DNA of 8,226 nt from an uncultured Eubacteriales bacterium (GTDB taxonomy: Bacteria > Bacillota > Clostridia > Peptostreptococcales > Anaerovoracaceae), in NCBI GenBank assembly GCA_900542565.1, contig UQOC01000076.1, positions 1-8,226 of the forward strand. The letters run 5' to 3'. Shown here in pieces: positions 1-7,154 of this stretch (its first letter is position 1; every line of letters starts with the position of its first letter). Position numbers and translations under genes: made by a program. A model generated the notes under the pieces. It was given only the letters and a program-made list of their open reading frames with translations. It had not been told where the DNA came from and searched no databases.

Positions 1-1179
1 GAAGAGCACAAGACAAAGCCGACCCAGCATTCGGTCAAGGAACTCCAGGGCATGGGCATATCCCCGGATATCATCGTGCTCCGGTGCGACATACCGCTGG
101 ATCAGTCCATATTCGAGAAGATCTCCATGTTCTGCAATGTAAAGCCTGACTGCGTTATCGAAAATCTGACCCTGCCCAATCTCTACGAAGCGCCCCTCAT
201 GCTGGAAAAAGCCAATTTTTCCGCAGTGGTATGCAGAGAGCTGGGCATTGAGGCCGGGGAACCTGACCTGACCGAGTGGATGCAGATGGTGGAAAAGATC
301 CGCTCGCGCACCCGCTGTGTGGACATCGGACTGGTGGGCAAGTATGTGGGACTCCACGACGCCTATCTTTCGGTGGCCGAGGCCCTGCGCCATGCCGGAT
401 ATTTCCACGATACCAGGGTCAGGATCCACTGGATAGATTCGGAGGAGATCACTGCAGAAAATGCCGGAGAAAAGCTGGCAGACCTTGACGGTATCCTGGT
501 TCCCGGCGGTTTCGGCCAGAGAGGTATCGAAGGTATGATACAGGCCGCCAGATATGCCAGAGAGAATAAACTGCCGTACTTTGGCATTTGCCTGGGCATG
601 CAGATAGCTGTAATAGAATACGCCCGCAACGCAGCCGGTATCACAGACGCCGATTCAGGTGAATTCGACGAGCAGTGCCGTCACAAGGTAATAGATTTTA
701 TGCCGGGCCAGAGCGAGGACATAGACAAGGGCGGCACCCTCAGGCTGGGAGCCTATCCTTGCGAGATAGCAAAAGGTACCACCATGGAAAGGTGCTACGG
801 CGCTTCTTCCATAAGCGAGCGCCATCGTCACCGCTATGAGTTTAACAATGATTATCGTGCGGTCCTTGAGGAGAAAGGCCTGACCATCAGCGGCACTTCC
901 CCTGACGGCAGGCTGGTGGAAACCGTTGAACTTACTGACAGGCCGTTTTATGTGGGAGTTCAGTTCCATCCTGAGTTTAAGAGCAGGCCAAACAGGCCGC
1001 ACCCGCTGTTCAAGGGATTTATTGGAGCAGCCTTGGGCCGCAGCGCCGCAGGAGTTGGCGGCGGAGCGGATAAGAAGGCCGCCGGCAAGACTGAGGATAC
1101 GGAAGCGGGCAGCATAGACAAGAATGCAGAGCCTGCCGGAACAATAGCCGGAGCGATTGCCAGGGAGACTGCAAGATGA
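1..1179 (+). CDS. pyrG: CTP synthase (glutamine-hydrolysing), 5'-partial
   Basis: Makes CTP from UTP, ATP and glutamine in the cytoplasm, the last step of de novo pyrimidine synthesis. The frame is open from base 1 (KTKPTQHSVKEL, a hallmark of the synthetase domain), so the true start and roughly 185 N-terminal residues lie to the left. The first ATG at 52 is internal. The class I glutamine amidotransferase domain is complete: oxyanion-hole PGGFG (502-516), nucleophile Cys in GICLGMQ (Cys codon 589-591), and the His/Glu pair in FHPEF (His codon 967-969). After the family's usual end (HPLFKGFIGAAL, to about 1035) the protein continues about 48 residues in an Ala/Gly/Lys/Glu-rich tail not normally present in PyrG. 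The stop overlaps the next gene's start (ATGA). Identity is secure; only the tail is odd. Confidence 0.97.
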   Translation, partial: EEHKTKPTQHSVKELQGMGISPDIIVLRCDIPLDQSIFEKISMFCNVKPDCVIENLTLPNLYEAPLMLEKANFSAVVCRELGIEAGEPDLTEWMQMVEKIRSRTRCVDIGLVGKYVGLHDAYLSVAEALRHAGYFHDTRVRIHWIDSEEITAENAGEKLADLDGILVPGGFGQRGIEGMIQAARYARENKLPYFGICLGMQIAVIEYARNAAGITDADSGEFDEQCRHKVIDFMPGQSEDIDKGGTLRLGAYPCEIAKGTTMERCYGASSISERHRHRYEFNNDYRAVLEEKGLTISGTSPDGRLVETVELTDRPFYVGVQFHPEFKSRPNRPHPLFKGFIGAALGRSAAGVGGGADKKAAGKTEDTEAGSIDKNAEPAGTIAGAIARETAR

Positions 1180-1847
1180 CCGGCCCCGGAGTAACCGGCC
1201 ATCTGTCCGGAGCGCAGAAAACGGCCCAGCCCGGTCATCTGTCAGAGGATCAACGGCCGGCACAGACCGGCCATCCGTCGGAGGGACTGCAGCCGGCACA
1301 GACCGGCCGGCTTTCTGTGAGAAAAGCCGTCATAGACGACCTGCCGCAGATAATGGAGATATTTGACCATGCCCGCAAGTTTATGAAGCAGACCGGAAAT
1401 CCCACCCAGTGGGGAGACAACTACCCGCCGGAAGAGGTCGTCATCGATGACATAGCTGTAAAGGGTCACATGTATGTGGTGGTCGGCGGCGTCGGCACTT
1501 CGGCAGGCGGCACAGGCGAGACCGGTGCCGAATCCGCAGACGGCCATATCCACGGAGTGTTCGCCCTTATACCGGGCAGGGATCCTACATATGACATCAT
1601 CGAGGACGGAGCCTGGCTCTCTGATGAGGAATACAGCGCCATTCACCGGGTAGCCGCAGACGGGAGGGTCAACGGCGTGTTTGAAGCAGCGCTTAGATTT
1701 TCACTGGCCCAGACGCCTCATATAAGGATAGACACCCACGAGGACAATGCGGTCATGCGCCATCTGATAGAAAAAAACGGCTTTCAGAGGACCGGCATGA
1801 TATATTGCCGGGACGGCTCTCCGAGGATAGCTTATGAGAGGGTATAG
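1176..1847 (+). CDS. GNAT family N-acetyltransferase with N-terminal repeat extension
   Basis: Predicted acetyl-CoA-dependent N-acetyltransferase; substrate unknown. The GNAT domain runs from about residue 46 (LSVRKAVIDDLPQIMEIF) to the end. It contains GNPTQW (74-79), IHRVAADGRVNG (156-167, the acetyl-CoA-binding strand/loop region), RIDTHEDN (184-191) and EKNGF (199-203), typical of a clostridial GNAT subgroup. Residues 8-47 are three and a third copies of a 12-residue repeat beginning GH[LP]S, and residues 103-123 are a Gly/Thr/Ser-rich insert; neither belongs to the fold. ATG 1176 overlaps the pyrG stop and has GGGAG at 1163-1167, giving translational coupling. A GTG at 1317 would start just at the GNAT domain but lacks a Shine-Dalgarno. 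A terminator follows 24 bases after the stop. Confidence 0.88.
   Translation: MTGPGVTGHLSGAQKTAQPGHLSEDQRPAQTGHPSEGLQPAQTGRLSVRKAVIDDLPQIMEIFDHARKFMKQTGNPTQWGDNYPPEEVVIDDIAVKGHMYVVVGGVGTSAGGTGETGAESADGHIHGVFALIPGRDPTYDIIEDGAWLSDEEYSAIHRVAADGRVNGVFEAALRFSLAQTPHIRIDTHEDNAVMRHLIEKNGFQRTGMIYCRDGSPRIAYERV
1197..1316 (+). repeat. 36-bp in-frame tandem repeat, about 3.3 copies
   Basis: Units at 1197-1232, 1233-1268 and 1269-1304, with a partial unit at 1305-1316. Units 2 and 3 match at 28 of 36 bases and share the block CCGGCACAGACC. Each encodes 12 residues of the pattern GH(L/P)S-x6-AQ(T/P). The repeat lies in the N-terminal extension of the acetyltransferase, immediately after the pyrG overlap. 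Confidence 0.85.
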
Positions 1848-1870
1848 ACGGTGACCAAAGACTGCAATAA

Positions 1871-1902
1871 AAATCCGGCGCAGCAGATATTGCGCCGGAT
1901 TT
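1871..1902. terminator. Bidirectional intrinsic terminator between convergent genes
   Basis: Perfect 12-bp stem (AAATCCGGCGCA at 1871-1882, complement at 1891-1902) with an 8-base loop. The plus strand has only a short T run after the stem. The minus strand has TTTTTATT-type sequence, so termination of the antiporter transcript should be the stronger of the two. It sits midway between the acetyltransferase and antiporter stop codons. Confidence 0.85.
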
Positions 1903-1922
1903 TGCTGTTCCATAACTTAATG

Positions 1923-3350
1923 TCAGCACATCAGAAAGCCTGCTATCAGATACAGTATGGCGCCTATGGCAAAAGGATAGGCCATGATGATAGGAAACGA
2001 AGTCTTGAAATAATCTGTATTAGATGCCTGAGTCGACGCACTGGTCAATATGACCGTATCTGAGTACATACATATATGGCCGCCAAAGGCTATGGCAGAA
2101 ATAAGGGCGCCGGACAGCAGGAACGGATTGAGGCCAAGAGATTCACAGACCGGGCCGACAATAGGGAATGCTATACCTGCCAGCCCCCAGAATGAACCGG
2201 AAGCGAAAGACAGCAGGCCTATTCCCACAAAAATTATGAAAGGAAGAAGTTTTGGGTTCACAGAAGTACGGCAAAGATCCACCACAAGATCATTCAGGCC
2301 AAGCATATCATTTACATCTATGAGCATATATGTAAGTATTATGAGGACCATTACAGAGAACATATCAGTAAGGCCTTTTTCCACGGTATCTACAAAACCC
2401 TTTACATTCATAAGCCTCTGAGGCAGATACAAGGCGAAACATATGACTATGGAAATAAACAGAGCCATTACCATATCGTCAAGCCAGATGGTGAACACAG
2501 CAACTGAAAGTATAGGCACGATAAAGTTAAAAGCACGGCATTTTTTACTTTCCAGCCTTTTTTCATCTTCAAGGCCTTCTACCAGCATTGCTCTGGATTC
2601 AGGAGACAGGACTTCGCCTGTTTCCACAGCCCGTGTTTCGGCGGCTTTCATCGGCTTAAACATCGGAAGTATCCCAAAGGCAACCAGAGGCACGGTCACA
2701 ACGGCGATTATGCAGTAAAACATATATGGTATGGCATGAGTATATGCGGAAAATACTGACAATCCTCCGTCAAGTCCGGATGAGCCCATAAGGCCTCCCA
2801 TAAAGGCTCCCCATGTGGAAATCGGAACGATTGCACAGACAACCACGCCGGTAGAGTTTATTATATAAGACAGCATTTCCCTTGAAATCTTATATTCATC
2901 GGAAAGAGGCCTGACAGCGGCGCCGACAGCCAGACAGTTGAGATAATCGTCTACGAATACGATGATACCAAGGATCCATGTGCCTATCAGCGTTTTTTTC
3001 CTGGAGTTTAGCAGCTTGCGTGCCCATGAAGTGAACCCCAGAGCTCCGCCGGATTCAGTCATCAGCGCCACAAGGCTGCCAAAAAGTCCGCAGACGAGCA
3101 GGACCCACATGTTGCCACTGTCGCATGCTGTTATATACAGCTGATCTACGAAAAGACCCAGAGCTCTTAAAGGATTAAACTGTGCGATCATCAGAAATCC
3201 TATTATGACTCCGCCTAATATCGACATGAAAGTGTGTTTTTTCCACAATGCTATAATAAGTATCACAAGTATAGGAATCAGGCAAAATATGCCGTAGTCC
3301 AGTTCCACAGAAGAACCCCATTCTTCCATCGTAGTCCAGATAGCATCCAT
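1923..3350 (-). CDS. NhaC-family Na+/H+ antiporter-like membrane transporter
   Basis: Integral membrane secondary transporter of the NhaC family of the ion transporter superfamily. Members exchange Na+ for H+ or couple Na+/H+ to organic-acid exchange (for example malate/lactate), so the substrate here is open. At 475 residues it has the family's usual length. Hydrophobic segments lie near residues 20-37, 41-58, 81-98, 120-145, 160-190, 205-228, 275-290, 293-310, 328-345, 367-400, 410-427 and 450-473. Conserved features are FVDDYLN (132-138), the polar STGVV...PISTWGAFMG stretch (166-185) and GGHICMYSDTV (423-433). A charged cytoplasmic loop spans about 231-272. ATG 3350 is preceded by GGAGGA. 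It is the second gene of an operon, 40 bases after the M20 peptidase, with no promoter in the gap; a terminator follows at 1871-1902. Confidence 0.9.
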   Translation of the reverse strand: MDAIWTTMEEWGSSVELDYGIFCLIPILVILIIALWKKHTFMSILGGVIIGFLMIAQFNPLRALGLFVDQLYITACDSGNMWVLLVCGLFGSLVALMTESGGALGFTSWARKLLNSRKKTLIGTWILGIIVFVDDYLNCLAVGAAVRPLSDEYKISREMLSYIINSTGVVVCAIVPISTWGAFMGGLMGSSGLDGGLSVFSAYTHAIPYMFYCIIAVVTVPLVAFGILPMFKPMKAAETRAVETGEVLSPESRAMLVEGLEDEKRLESKKCRAFNFIVPILSVAVFTIWLDDMVMALFISIVICFALYLPQRLMNVKGFVDTVEKGLTDMFSVMVLIILTYMLIDVNDMLGLNDLVVDLCRTSVNPKLLPFIIFVGIGLLSFASGSFWGLAGIAFPIVGPVCESLGLNPFLLSGALISAIAFGGHICMYSDTVILTSASTQASNTDYFKTSFPIIMAYPFAIGAILYLIAGFLMC

Positions 3351-3390
3351 TGATCTTCCTCCAATCTGAGCGTATTATTTATAGTTGTTA

Positions 3391-4719
3391 TCATTTGAAG
3401 CTCTTTTCTGATATTGCAAGGTTAAAAAGAGCCTGGGCAAATATTTTAGCATTATCCATCAGACTTTTGCATGAGATATATTCGTCGGGCTGATGGCAGG
3501 CATCCTCTTCGCCTATAAAAATCGGGCCCCAGGATACTATATTGGGCATTGCCTTGGCATAAGAGCCGCCATATGCCAGAGTAAATTCATTTTTCTGTCC
3601 GGTGATGTCCTCATATGCAGAAGCCAGAGCCTGCAAGAAAGGCTTTTCCTTACTCACAAACACCGCAGGGAGGATATTGCAGTCTTTTATCGTGCCGCCG
3701 GCAGCCTGGGCAAATTGGCGGAATCTATCCAGTACTTCATCGCCGGAGGTGCCGTAGGCGGTACGGCCGTTGATGTTCACAAGACATTGGCTGCCTTCTG
3801 CTTTAAAGATGGTCATGCTGAAAACATTTCTGTGAACATATTCTCCGCAGTAATATTCAGAGCTGCTGTATAGGCCTACAGATCTTCCGTAAATATCTTT
3901 AAAGGCGGCTGTCATCTTTCTCAGCAAAAGCAATAGTTTATTTGGGACCAGGTCCATTGTTTCGAGTTTTTCAGCCAGTGCAAAAAGCGCATTTTCGCCT
4001 TTTTCGGGCTGGCAGGAATGTACAGCCCTGCCGTATGCGACAATCTCACTGCCATCAGACAGGACGGCTGAAGCTTTGGCAGGTACGGCGTTGGCAGCCT
4101 GGCCGCAGTCTATGCTGACCAGGTGGAGCCCGCTGACCTCATCTGAAATATCAAATTCCATCATGATGTCCGCACCGCCTTTTTCAATATTGCAGATAGG
4201 ATATTCGCCGTCAGGAGTAAAACCGTAATCGGGAAGAGGATAGGATCGGGTATATTTTTCCATATCCGTCCACGAGGTTTCTTCCTGAGTGCCGATGATG
4301 AGGCGGATCTTCTTTTTCAGGGGAATATCCTGTTCTTTAACGGCTTTCATGGCATAAAGCGATGCAACTATCATCCCCTTGTCATCCAAGGTCCCCCTGC
4401 CGTATATACGGCCATCCCGCACCACAGCCTGAAAGGGGTCTGTATGCCATTGATCCCTGTCTCCGGCAGGGACCACATCCACATGAGTGAGTATGCCTAC
4501 GGTTTCATTACCCTCACCGATCTCGACTATGCCTATCTGACCGTCCAAAAGCCTTTCGGCGCTGAAGCCCATACGCCTTCCCAGCTCAAGAACCTTATCC
4601 AGGGCCTCGCTGACCTTGGACAGGTCGGATGAAACGCTGGGGACGGCCACGATAGCAGATAGATCGTCTAATATATTTTGACGATTCATGTCGATAAAAC
4701 GGTTCAGAGCGTCATTCAT
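3391..4719 (-). CDS. M20 family metallopeptidase, PepV-like dipeptidase
   Basis: Predicted cytoplasmic dizinc exopeptidase that cleaves dipeptides or related N-acyl amino acids. All M20 catalytic residues are visible: His79 and Asp81 (HVDVVP), bridging Asp112 (GRGTLDDKG), general base Glu146 with ligand Glu147 (TQEET), Asp170 (TPDGEYP) and the C-terminal ligand His409 (EDACHQPDEY). His234 (AVHSCQPEKGENA) in the lid domain matches the substrate-binding His of PepV, and 442 residues is close to PepV. ATG 4719 has an ideal AAGGAGG upstream. It is first in an operon with the NhaC-type transporter, so products or substrates may move through that carrier (inference). The promoter at 4756-4786 has a MerR-style dyad. 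Exact substrate unknown. Confidence 0.92.
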   Translation of the reverse strand: MNDALNRFIDMNRQNILDDLSAIVAVPSVSSDLSKVSEALDKVLELGRRMGFSAERLLDGQIGIVEIGEGNETVGILTHVDVVPAGDRDQWHTDPFQAVVRDGRIYGRGTLDDKGMIVASLYAMKAVKEQDIPLKKKIRLIIGTQEETSWTDMEKYTRSYPLPDYGFTPDGEYPICNIEKGGADIMMEFDISDEVSGLHLVSIDCGQAANAVPAKASAVLSDGSEIVAYGRAVHSCQPEKGENALFALAEKLETMDLVPNKLLLLLRKMTAAFKDIYGRSVGLYSSSEYYCGEYVHRNVFSMTIFKAEGSQCLVNINGRTAYGTSGDEVLDRFRQFAQAAGGTIKDCNILPAVFVSKEKPFLQALASAYEDITGQKNEFTLAYGGSYAKAMPNIVSWGPIFIGEEDACHQPDEYISCKSLMDNAKIFAQALFNLAISEKSFK

Positions 4720-4755
4720 TCTGTTCCCTCCTTACTGTTAATTTTCTGTAAATTA

Positions 4756-4786
4756 AAAATAAACCCCGGAGTAACTCCGAGGTCAA
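4756..4786 (-). promoter_or_regulatory. Promoter of the peptidase-antiporter operon with MerR-type dyad in the spacer
   Basis: On the minus strand TTGACC (4786-4781) is a -35 box. With a 19-bp spacer the -10 is TATTTT (4761-4756); with 17 bp it is TTTATT (4763-4758). Between them is a dyad, ACCTCGGAG - TTA - CTCCGGGGT (4783-4763): 9-bp arms with one mismatch, overlapping the edge of the -35. A dyad inside a long 19-bp spacer is the classic arrangement at MerR-family promoters, and a MerR-like gene lies 20 bases upstream. The same hairpin could instead act as a terminator for that gene. Not tested; moderate confidence. Confidence 0.55.
4763..4783 (-). terminator. Possible terminator of the MerR-like gene (same hairpin)
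   Basis: The 9-bp hairpin (one mismatch, TAA loop) lies 23 bases after the stop of the MerR-like gene. On the minus strand it is followed by the T-rich stretch TTTATTTTTAATTT. It may serve as a terminator as well as, or instead of, an operator. Confidence 0.45.
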
Positions 4787-4805
4787 TAGGAAAAACGATT
4801 TTTTA

Positions 4806-5441
4806 TTATTTTTTTATGGGTGCATATAGCTTATAAAGACCATGACGATGGCCGTTTATGTAATAGTTGGTCCTTTCACGCCCGTAAAACTCGCCGGTAA
4901 GCTCTATGCCGTTTTCTTCCGCATACTTTATGACCGGATCTATCATCTGATGGATGTCCTCTGAAAAATGGACGCATGTAAAAAGACAGTTTTCATGGGT
5001 TTCAAGGACAGTAGTCTCTGAAGGCAGCAGGTTGCTGGTATATTGGGTTTTTTCGGCGGAAATATAACGGTGGAGCATAAGGGGATCTTCATTTATATCG
5101 CAGAAAAAGGAAAGAGAAACACAGAGCCACTCGTTTTTTTCAAAATGCAGATTGTTGTTCAGATAATTGACGATATGGTCTGTTTCATCGTAGTAATTGA
5201 CAATGCGGACTTCGGCAGGCATCTTGCCCGTCATGAACTTTCCCACCATGTTCAGCTTCTCGGCATATTCGCTGCGCCAAAGAGCCAGCCTTTCTGCTAT
5301 GTTCTCATATTCACGGATCGTGGCATTTGCTTCTTCTATGGTGGCGTCGATTATCGTGCCTATCTGCGAAACATCCATGCCATGTGCAGTGAGCGCAGAG
5401 ATGTCATTCCGGCCTCTAATATCCTGTTTTTTTCGCATCAC
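4806..5441 (-). CDS. MerR-like effector-binding protein lacking the DNA-binding domain (probably 5'-truncated)
   Basis: 211 residues. Residues 7-35 (DIRGRNDISALTAHGMDVSQI...) resemble the end of the MerR winged-helix region, where a D-I-x-x-L...G-M/F-S-x-x-x-I pattern precedes the dimer helix. Residues 35-66 form a charged helix suited to the coiled coil. From about 75 to 208 the sequence resembles a GyrI/BmrR-type effector domain ending in LYKLYAPIKK, as many MerR ligand domains end in a P-I motif. The roughly 50-70 residue helix-turn-helix that should precede is absent: the upstream frame stays open but reads antisense to xpt and shows no such motif. The start (GTG 5441 or ATG 5438) has no Shine-Dalgarno, unlike every neighbour. 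It is either a remnant or a stand-alone sensor. It reads toward the peptidase operon, whose promoter carries a MerR-type dyad. Family assignment is from pattern only. Confidence 0.6.
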   Translation of the reverse strand: MMRKKQDIRGRNDISALTAHGMDVSQIGTIIDATIEEANATIREYENIAERLALWRSEYAEKLNMVGKFMTGKMPAEVRIVNYYDETDHIVNYLNNNLHFEKNEWLCVSLSFFCDINEDPLMLHRYISAEKTQYTSNLLPSETTVLETHENCLFTCVHFSEDIHQMIDPVIKYAEENGIELTGEFYGRERTNYYINGHRHGLYKLYAPIKK

Positions 5442-5445
5442 GGTA

Positions 5446-5474
5446 TTGACATTGACCGAATGACATCGGAAAAT
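5446..5474 (+). promoter_or_regulatory. Predicted promoter for xpt-MBL
   Basis: Perfect -35 TTGACA (5446-5451), 17-bp spacer, -10 GAAAAT (5469-5474, 4 of 6). A small dyad CCGA/TCGG (5456-5459, 5466-5469) falls in the spacer. The leader of about 30 bases leaves no room for a purine riboswitch. Confidence 0.5.
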
Positions 5475-5506
5475 AAAAGTAAATGATATAAGACACCGGA
5501 GGACAG

Positions 5507-6100
5507 ATGATGAATTTTCTGGAAGAAAGAATAATAAAAGACGGCATTGTCAAAGAAGGGAATGTACTCAAGGTAGACAGCTTTCTGAACCACCAGATGG
5601 ATATAGGACTTTTCAGGCAGATGGGCAGGGAGTTCAAAGAACGGTTTGACGGCAAACCTGTAAACAAGATCCTGACCATCGAGGCGTCCGGCATCGGTAT
5701 TGCCTGCATTGCGGCAGAATATTTTCATGTTCCTGTCATATTTGCAAAAAAATCAAAAAGTATCAATCTGGATGGAGAAATGTATGTGGCACAGGTCGAG
5801 TCTTTCACTCACAAGACTGTAAATAATGTGATAGTGTCAAAAAAGTTCCTGGACTCTTCAGATCATGTATTGATAATAGACGATTTTCTTGCCAACGGCT
5901 GTGCTCTGCGAGGTCTCATTTCCATAGCTGAGGAGGCGGGCGCCGTGGTCGAGGGAATAGGCATAGCTGTCGAAAAGGGCTTCCAGACAGGAGGGAAAGA
6001 CATACGAGCAATGGGTTATGACCTTCAGTCCCTTGCCATCATAGAGAGCATGGATGCAGAAACCGGCAGTATCGTGTTCAGACAGCAGGAGAAAGCATGA
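5507..6100 (+). CDS. xpt: Xanthine phosphoribosyltransferase
   Basis: Cytoplasmic purine salvage enzyme converting xanthine and PRPP to XMP, on the route to GMP. At 197 residues it is close to Bacillus Xpt (194), with the same blocks: [10 protein letters not shown] (21-30), [11 protein letters not shown] (54-64), FAKKSKS (79-85), the PRPP-binding loop [11 protein letters not shown] (121-131), and [10 protein letters not shown] (151-160). The start is ATG 5507 or the adjacent ATG 5510, 5 to 8 bases after CCGGAGGA; both are in frame. It is divergent from the MerR-like gene and overlaps the next gene by ATGA. In Bacillus xpt is preceded by a guanine riboswitch and followed by a purine permease; here neither is present, so control must differ. 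Confidence 0.95.
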   Translation: MMNFLEERIIKDGIVKEGNVLKVDSFLNHQMDIGLFRQMGREFKERFDGKPVNKILTIEASGIGIACIAAEYFHVPVIFAKKSKSINLDGEMYVAQVESFTHKTVNNVIVSKKFLDSSDHVLIIDDFLANGCALRGLISIAEEAGAVVEGIGIAVEKGFQTGGKDIRAMGYDLQSLAIIESMDAETGSIVFRQQEKA

Positions 6101-6963
6101 TGAGACGCGCAGTTCCTATACAGCTTAAAAATCATCAGGACTGGTTCACCTGTCTCAAACTCCCCGGTGAGATATATGCCATCAGGGAAGAAAAACATTG
6201 GCAGAATGTGACCAGCTTCCTTATTTGCGGCAGCCACCGGGCTATCCTGTTTGATACGGGACTTGGCATAAGAGATATAAAGAAAGTCGCCGAAGAACTG
6301 TACGACGGACAGATCACGGTAATAAACAGCCACTGCCATTTCGATCATATAGGCAACAACTGGCGTTTTGACAAGGTAGTCGTATTTGATGACGAACACG
6401 CCATGCATACCGCCGCAGCAGGCGTTCCCTGCCAGATGATAGCCGATCAGGCGGCAGAAGAAGCCTTTTCAGGCGGCTATCCGGAAGGCTTTTCGCCCAA
6501 AGACCTGTTTTGCAGGCCATACAGCGTTTCTGCCGCACAAGACGGAGATTTTTTCAATCTTGGAGACAGAAGGCTGGAATATATCCATACTCCCGGCCAC
6601 AGCAGTGACTGCATCATGCTATACGACCGCAGCATGGGGATCTTGCTGGCCGGAGATATGATATATCACGGAGCGCTGTACGCAATGTTTGATGATACCT
6701 TATACGGCAGATCCGATCTTGGGCAGTATATTGATTCCATACAAAAGGTTGCCGGAATGTGCCCGGAGATCAGGGCTATCTATGCTTCTCATAACGACTG
6801 TATAGTGGAACCCGCCATGCTGCAAAAGATGGCAGATGATATGTCCGGCATCCGGCAGGGCAAAGCAGAAGGCATCACGGTAGAACGGGAACAGTACGGA
6901 TTCAAAAAAGGCCAGCTGAAACAGTATATCTTTGACGGCTATTCAGTGGTGTGCAGAAGGTGA
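6097..6963 (+). CDS. Metallo-beta-lactamase-fold hydrolase
   Basis: Predicted dizinc hydrolase of the MBL superfamily; substrate unknown. The full metal-binding set is visible: H79-x-H81-x-D83-H84 (SHCHFDHIG), H168 (TPGHSSD), D187 (LAGDMIY) and H232 (ASHND). The HxHxDH plus TPGHS plus LAGD pattern is that of glyoxalase II/RNase-type small hydrolases rather than true beta-lactamases. Residues 105-150 form an insertion between the first and second ligand clusters that may cap the active site. No signal peptide, so cytoplasmic. ATG 6097 overlaps the xpt stop; ATG 6100 is equally possible, and AGGAG at 6087-6091 is better spaced for the latter. Translational coupling suggests a shared transcript with xpt, though a purine-related role is only inference. 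Confidence 0.9.
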   Translation: MMRRAVPIQLKNHQDWFTCLKLPGEIYAIREEKHWQNVTSFLICGSHRAILFDTGLGIRDIKKVAEELYDGQITVINSHCHFDHIGNNWRFDKVVVFDDEHAMHTAAAGVPCQMIADQAAEEAFSGGYPEGFSPKDLFCRPYSVSAAQDGDFFNLGDRRLEYIHTPGHSSDCIMLYDRSMGILLAGDMIYHGALYAMFDDTLYGRSDLGQYIDSIQKVAGMCPEIRAIYASHNDCIVEPAMLQKMADDMSGIRQGKAEGITVEREQYGFKKGQLKQYIFDGYSVVCRR

Positions 6964-6970
6964 GAGGTTG

Positions 6971-7057
6971 CCTGCCGGTGAAAGCAGGAGACCGCTTCTC
7001 TAAAAAGGCGTTTACCCCTTCTGCGAAATATTCTGGTCGTCCCAGAGCATCCAGATA
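6971..7057 (-). pseudogene. C-terminal remnant of an enoyl-CoA hydratase/isomerase (crotonase) family gene
   Basis: On the minus strand this stretch reads YLDALGRPEYFAEG then VNAFLEKRSPAFTGR. The EG-x-x-AF-x-EKR-x-P-x-F pattern is the well-known C-terminal signature of crotonase-superfamily proteins. Nothing upstream on the same strand continues the family: a terminator-bearing repeat starts within about 25 bases. The expected stop after TGR is missing, and the frame runs on into the antisense of the MBL gene. It is therefore a fragment left by deletion or rearrangement. Family call is by motif memory; which member is unknown. Confidence 0.6.
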
Positions 7058-7081
7058 CAGCAGATTGCAAAAGGCCATGTT

Positions 7082-7154
7082 AAAAATCAATCTTTTCCGC
7101 ATAAAGCCGCAGATCATATGCGGCTTTTATTGCTCTCAAGATCTTGCAGACCTT
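7082..7154. repeat. Terminator-bearing repeat, copy 1
   Basis: Direct repeat of 7724-7799, roughly three-quarters identical. Shared blocks include CTTTTCCGCATAAA (identical in both), a GCGG hairpin, GCTCTCAA and GCAG-x-CCTT. The similarity extends well past the hairpin, so it is more than two unrelated terminators. Confidence 0.75.
7103..7130 (+). terminator. Intrinsic terminator downstream of xpt-MBL
   Basis: Perfect 9-bp stem AAAGCCGCA (7103-7111) / TGCGGCTTT (7119-7127) with a 7-base loop, followed by TTTTATT. An alternative stem CCGCATA/TATGCGG overlaps it. First terminator after the MBL stop, about 140 bases on. Read on the minus strand it lies 26 bases after a possible gene-end TAA at 7153-7155. 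Confidence 0.7.

Noticed and set aside
1317..1847. Alternative GTG start of the acetyltransferase exactly at the GNAT domain
   Set aside because: No ribosome site before it, whereas ATG 1176 has GGGAG and a coupling overlap with pyrG.
5442..5506. Guanine/xanthine riboswitch expected before xpt
   Set aside because: The leader after the predicted start is only about 30 bases and has none of the conserved purine-aptamer elements.
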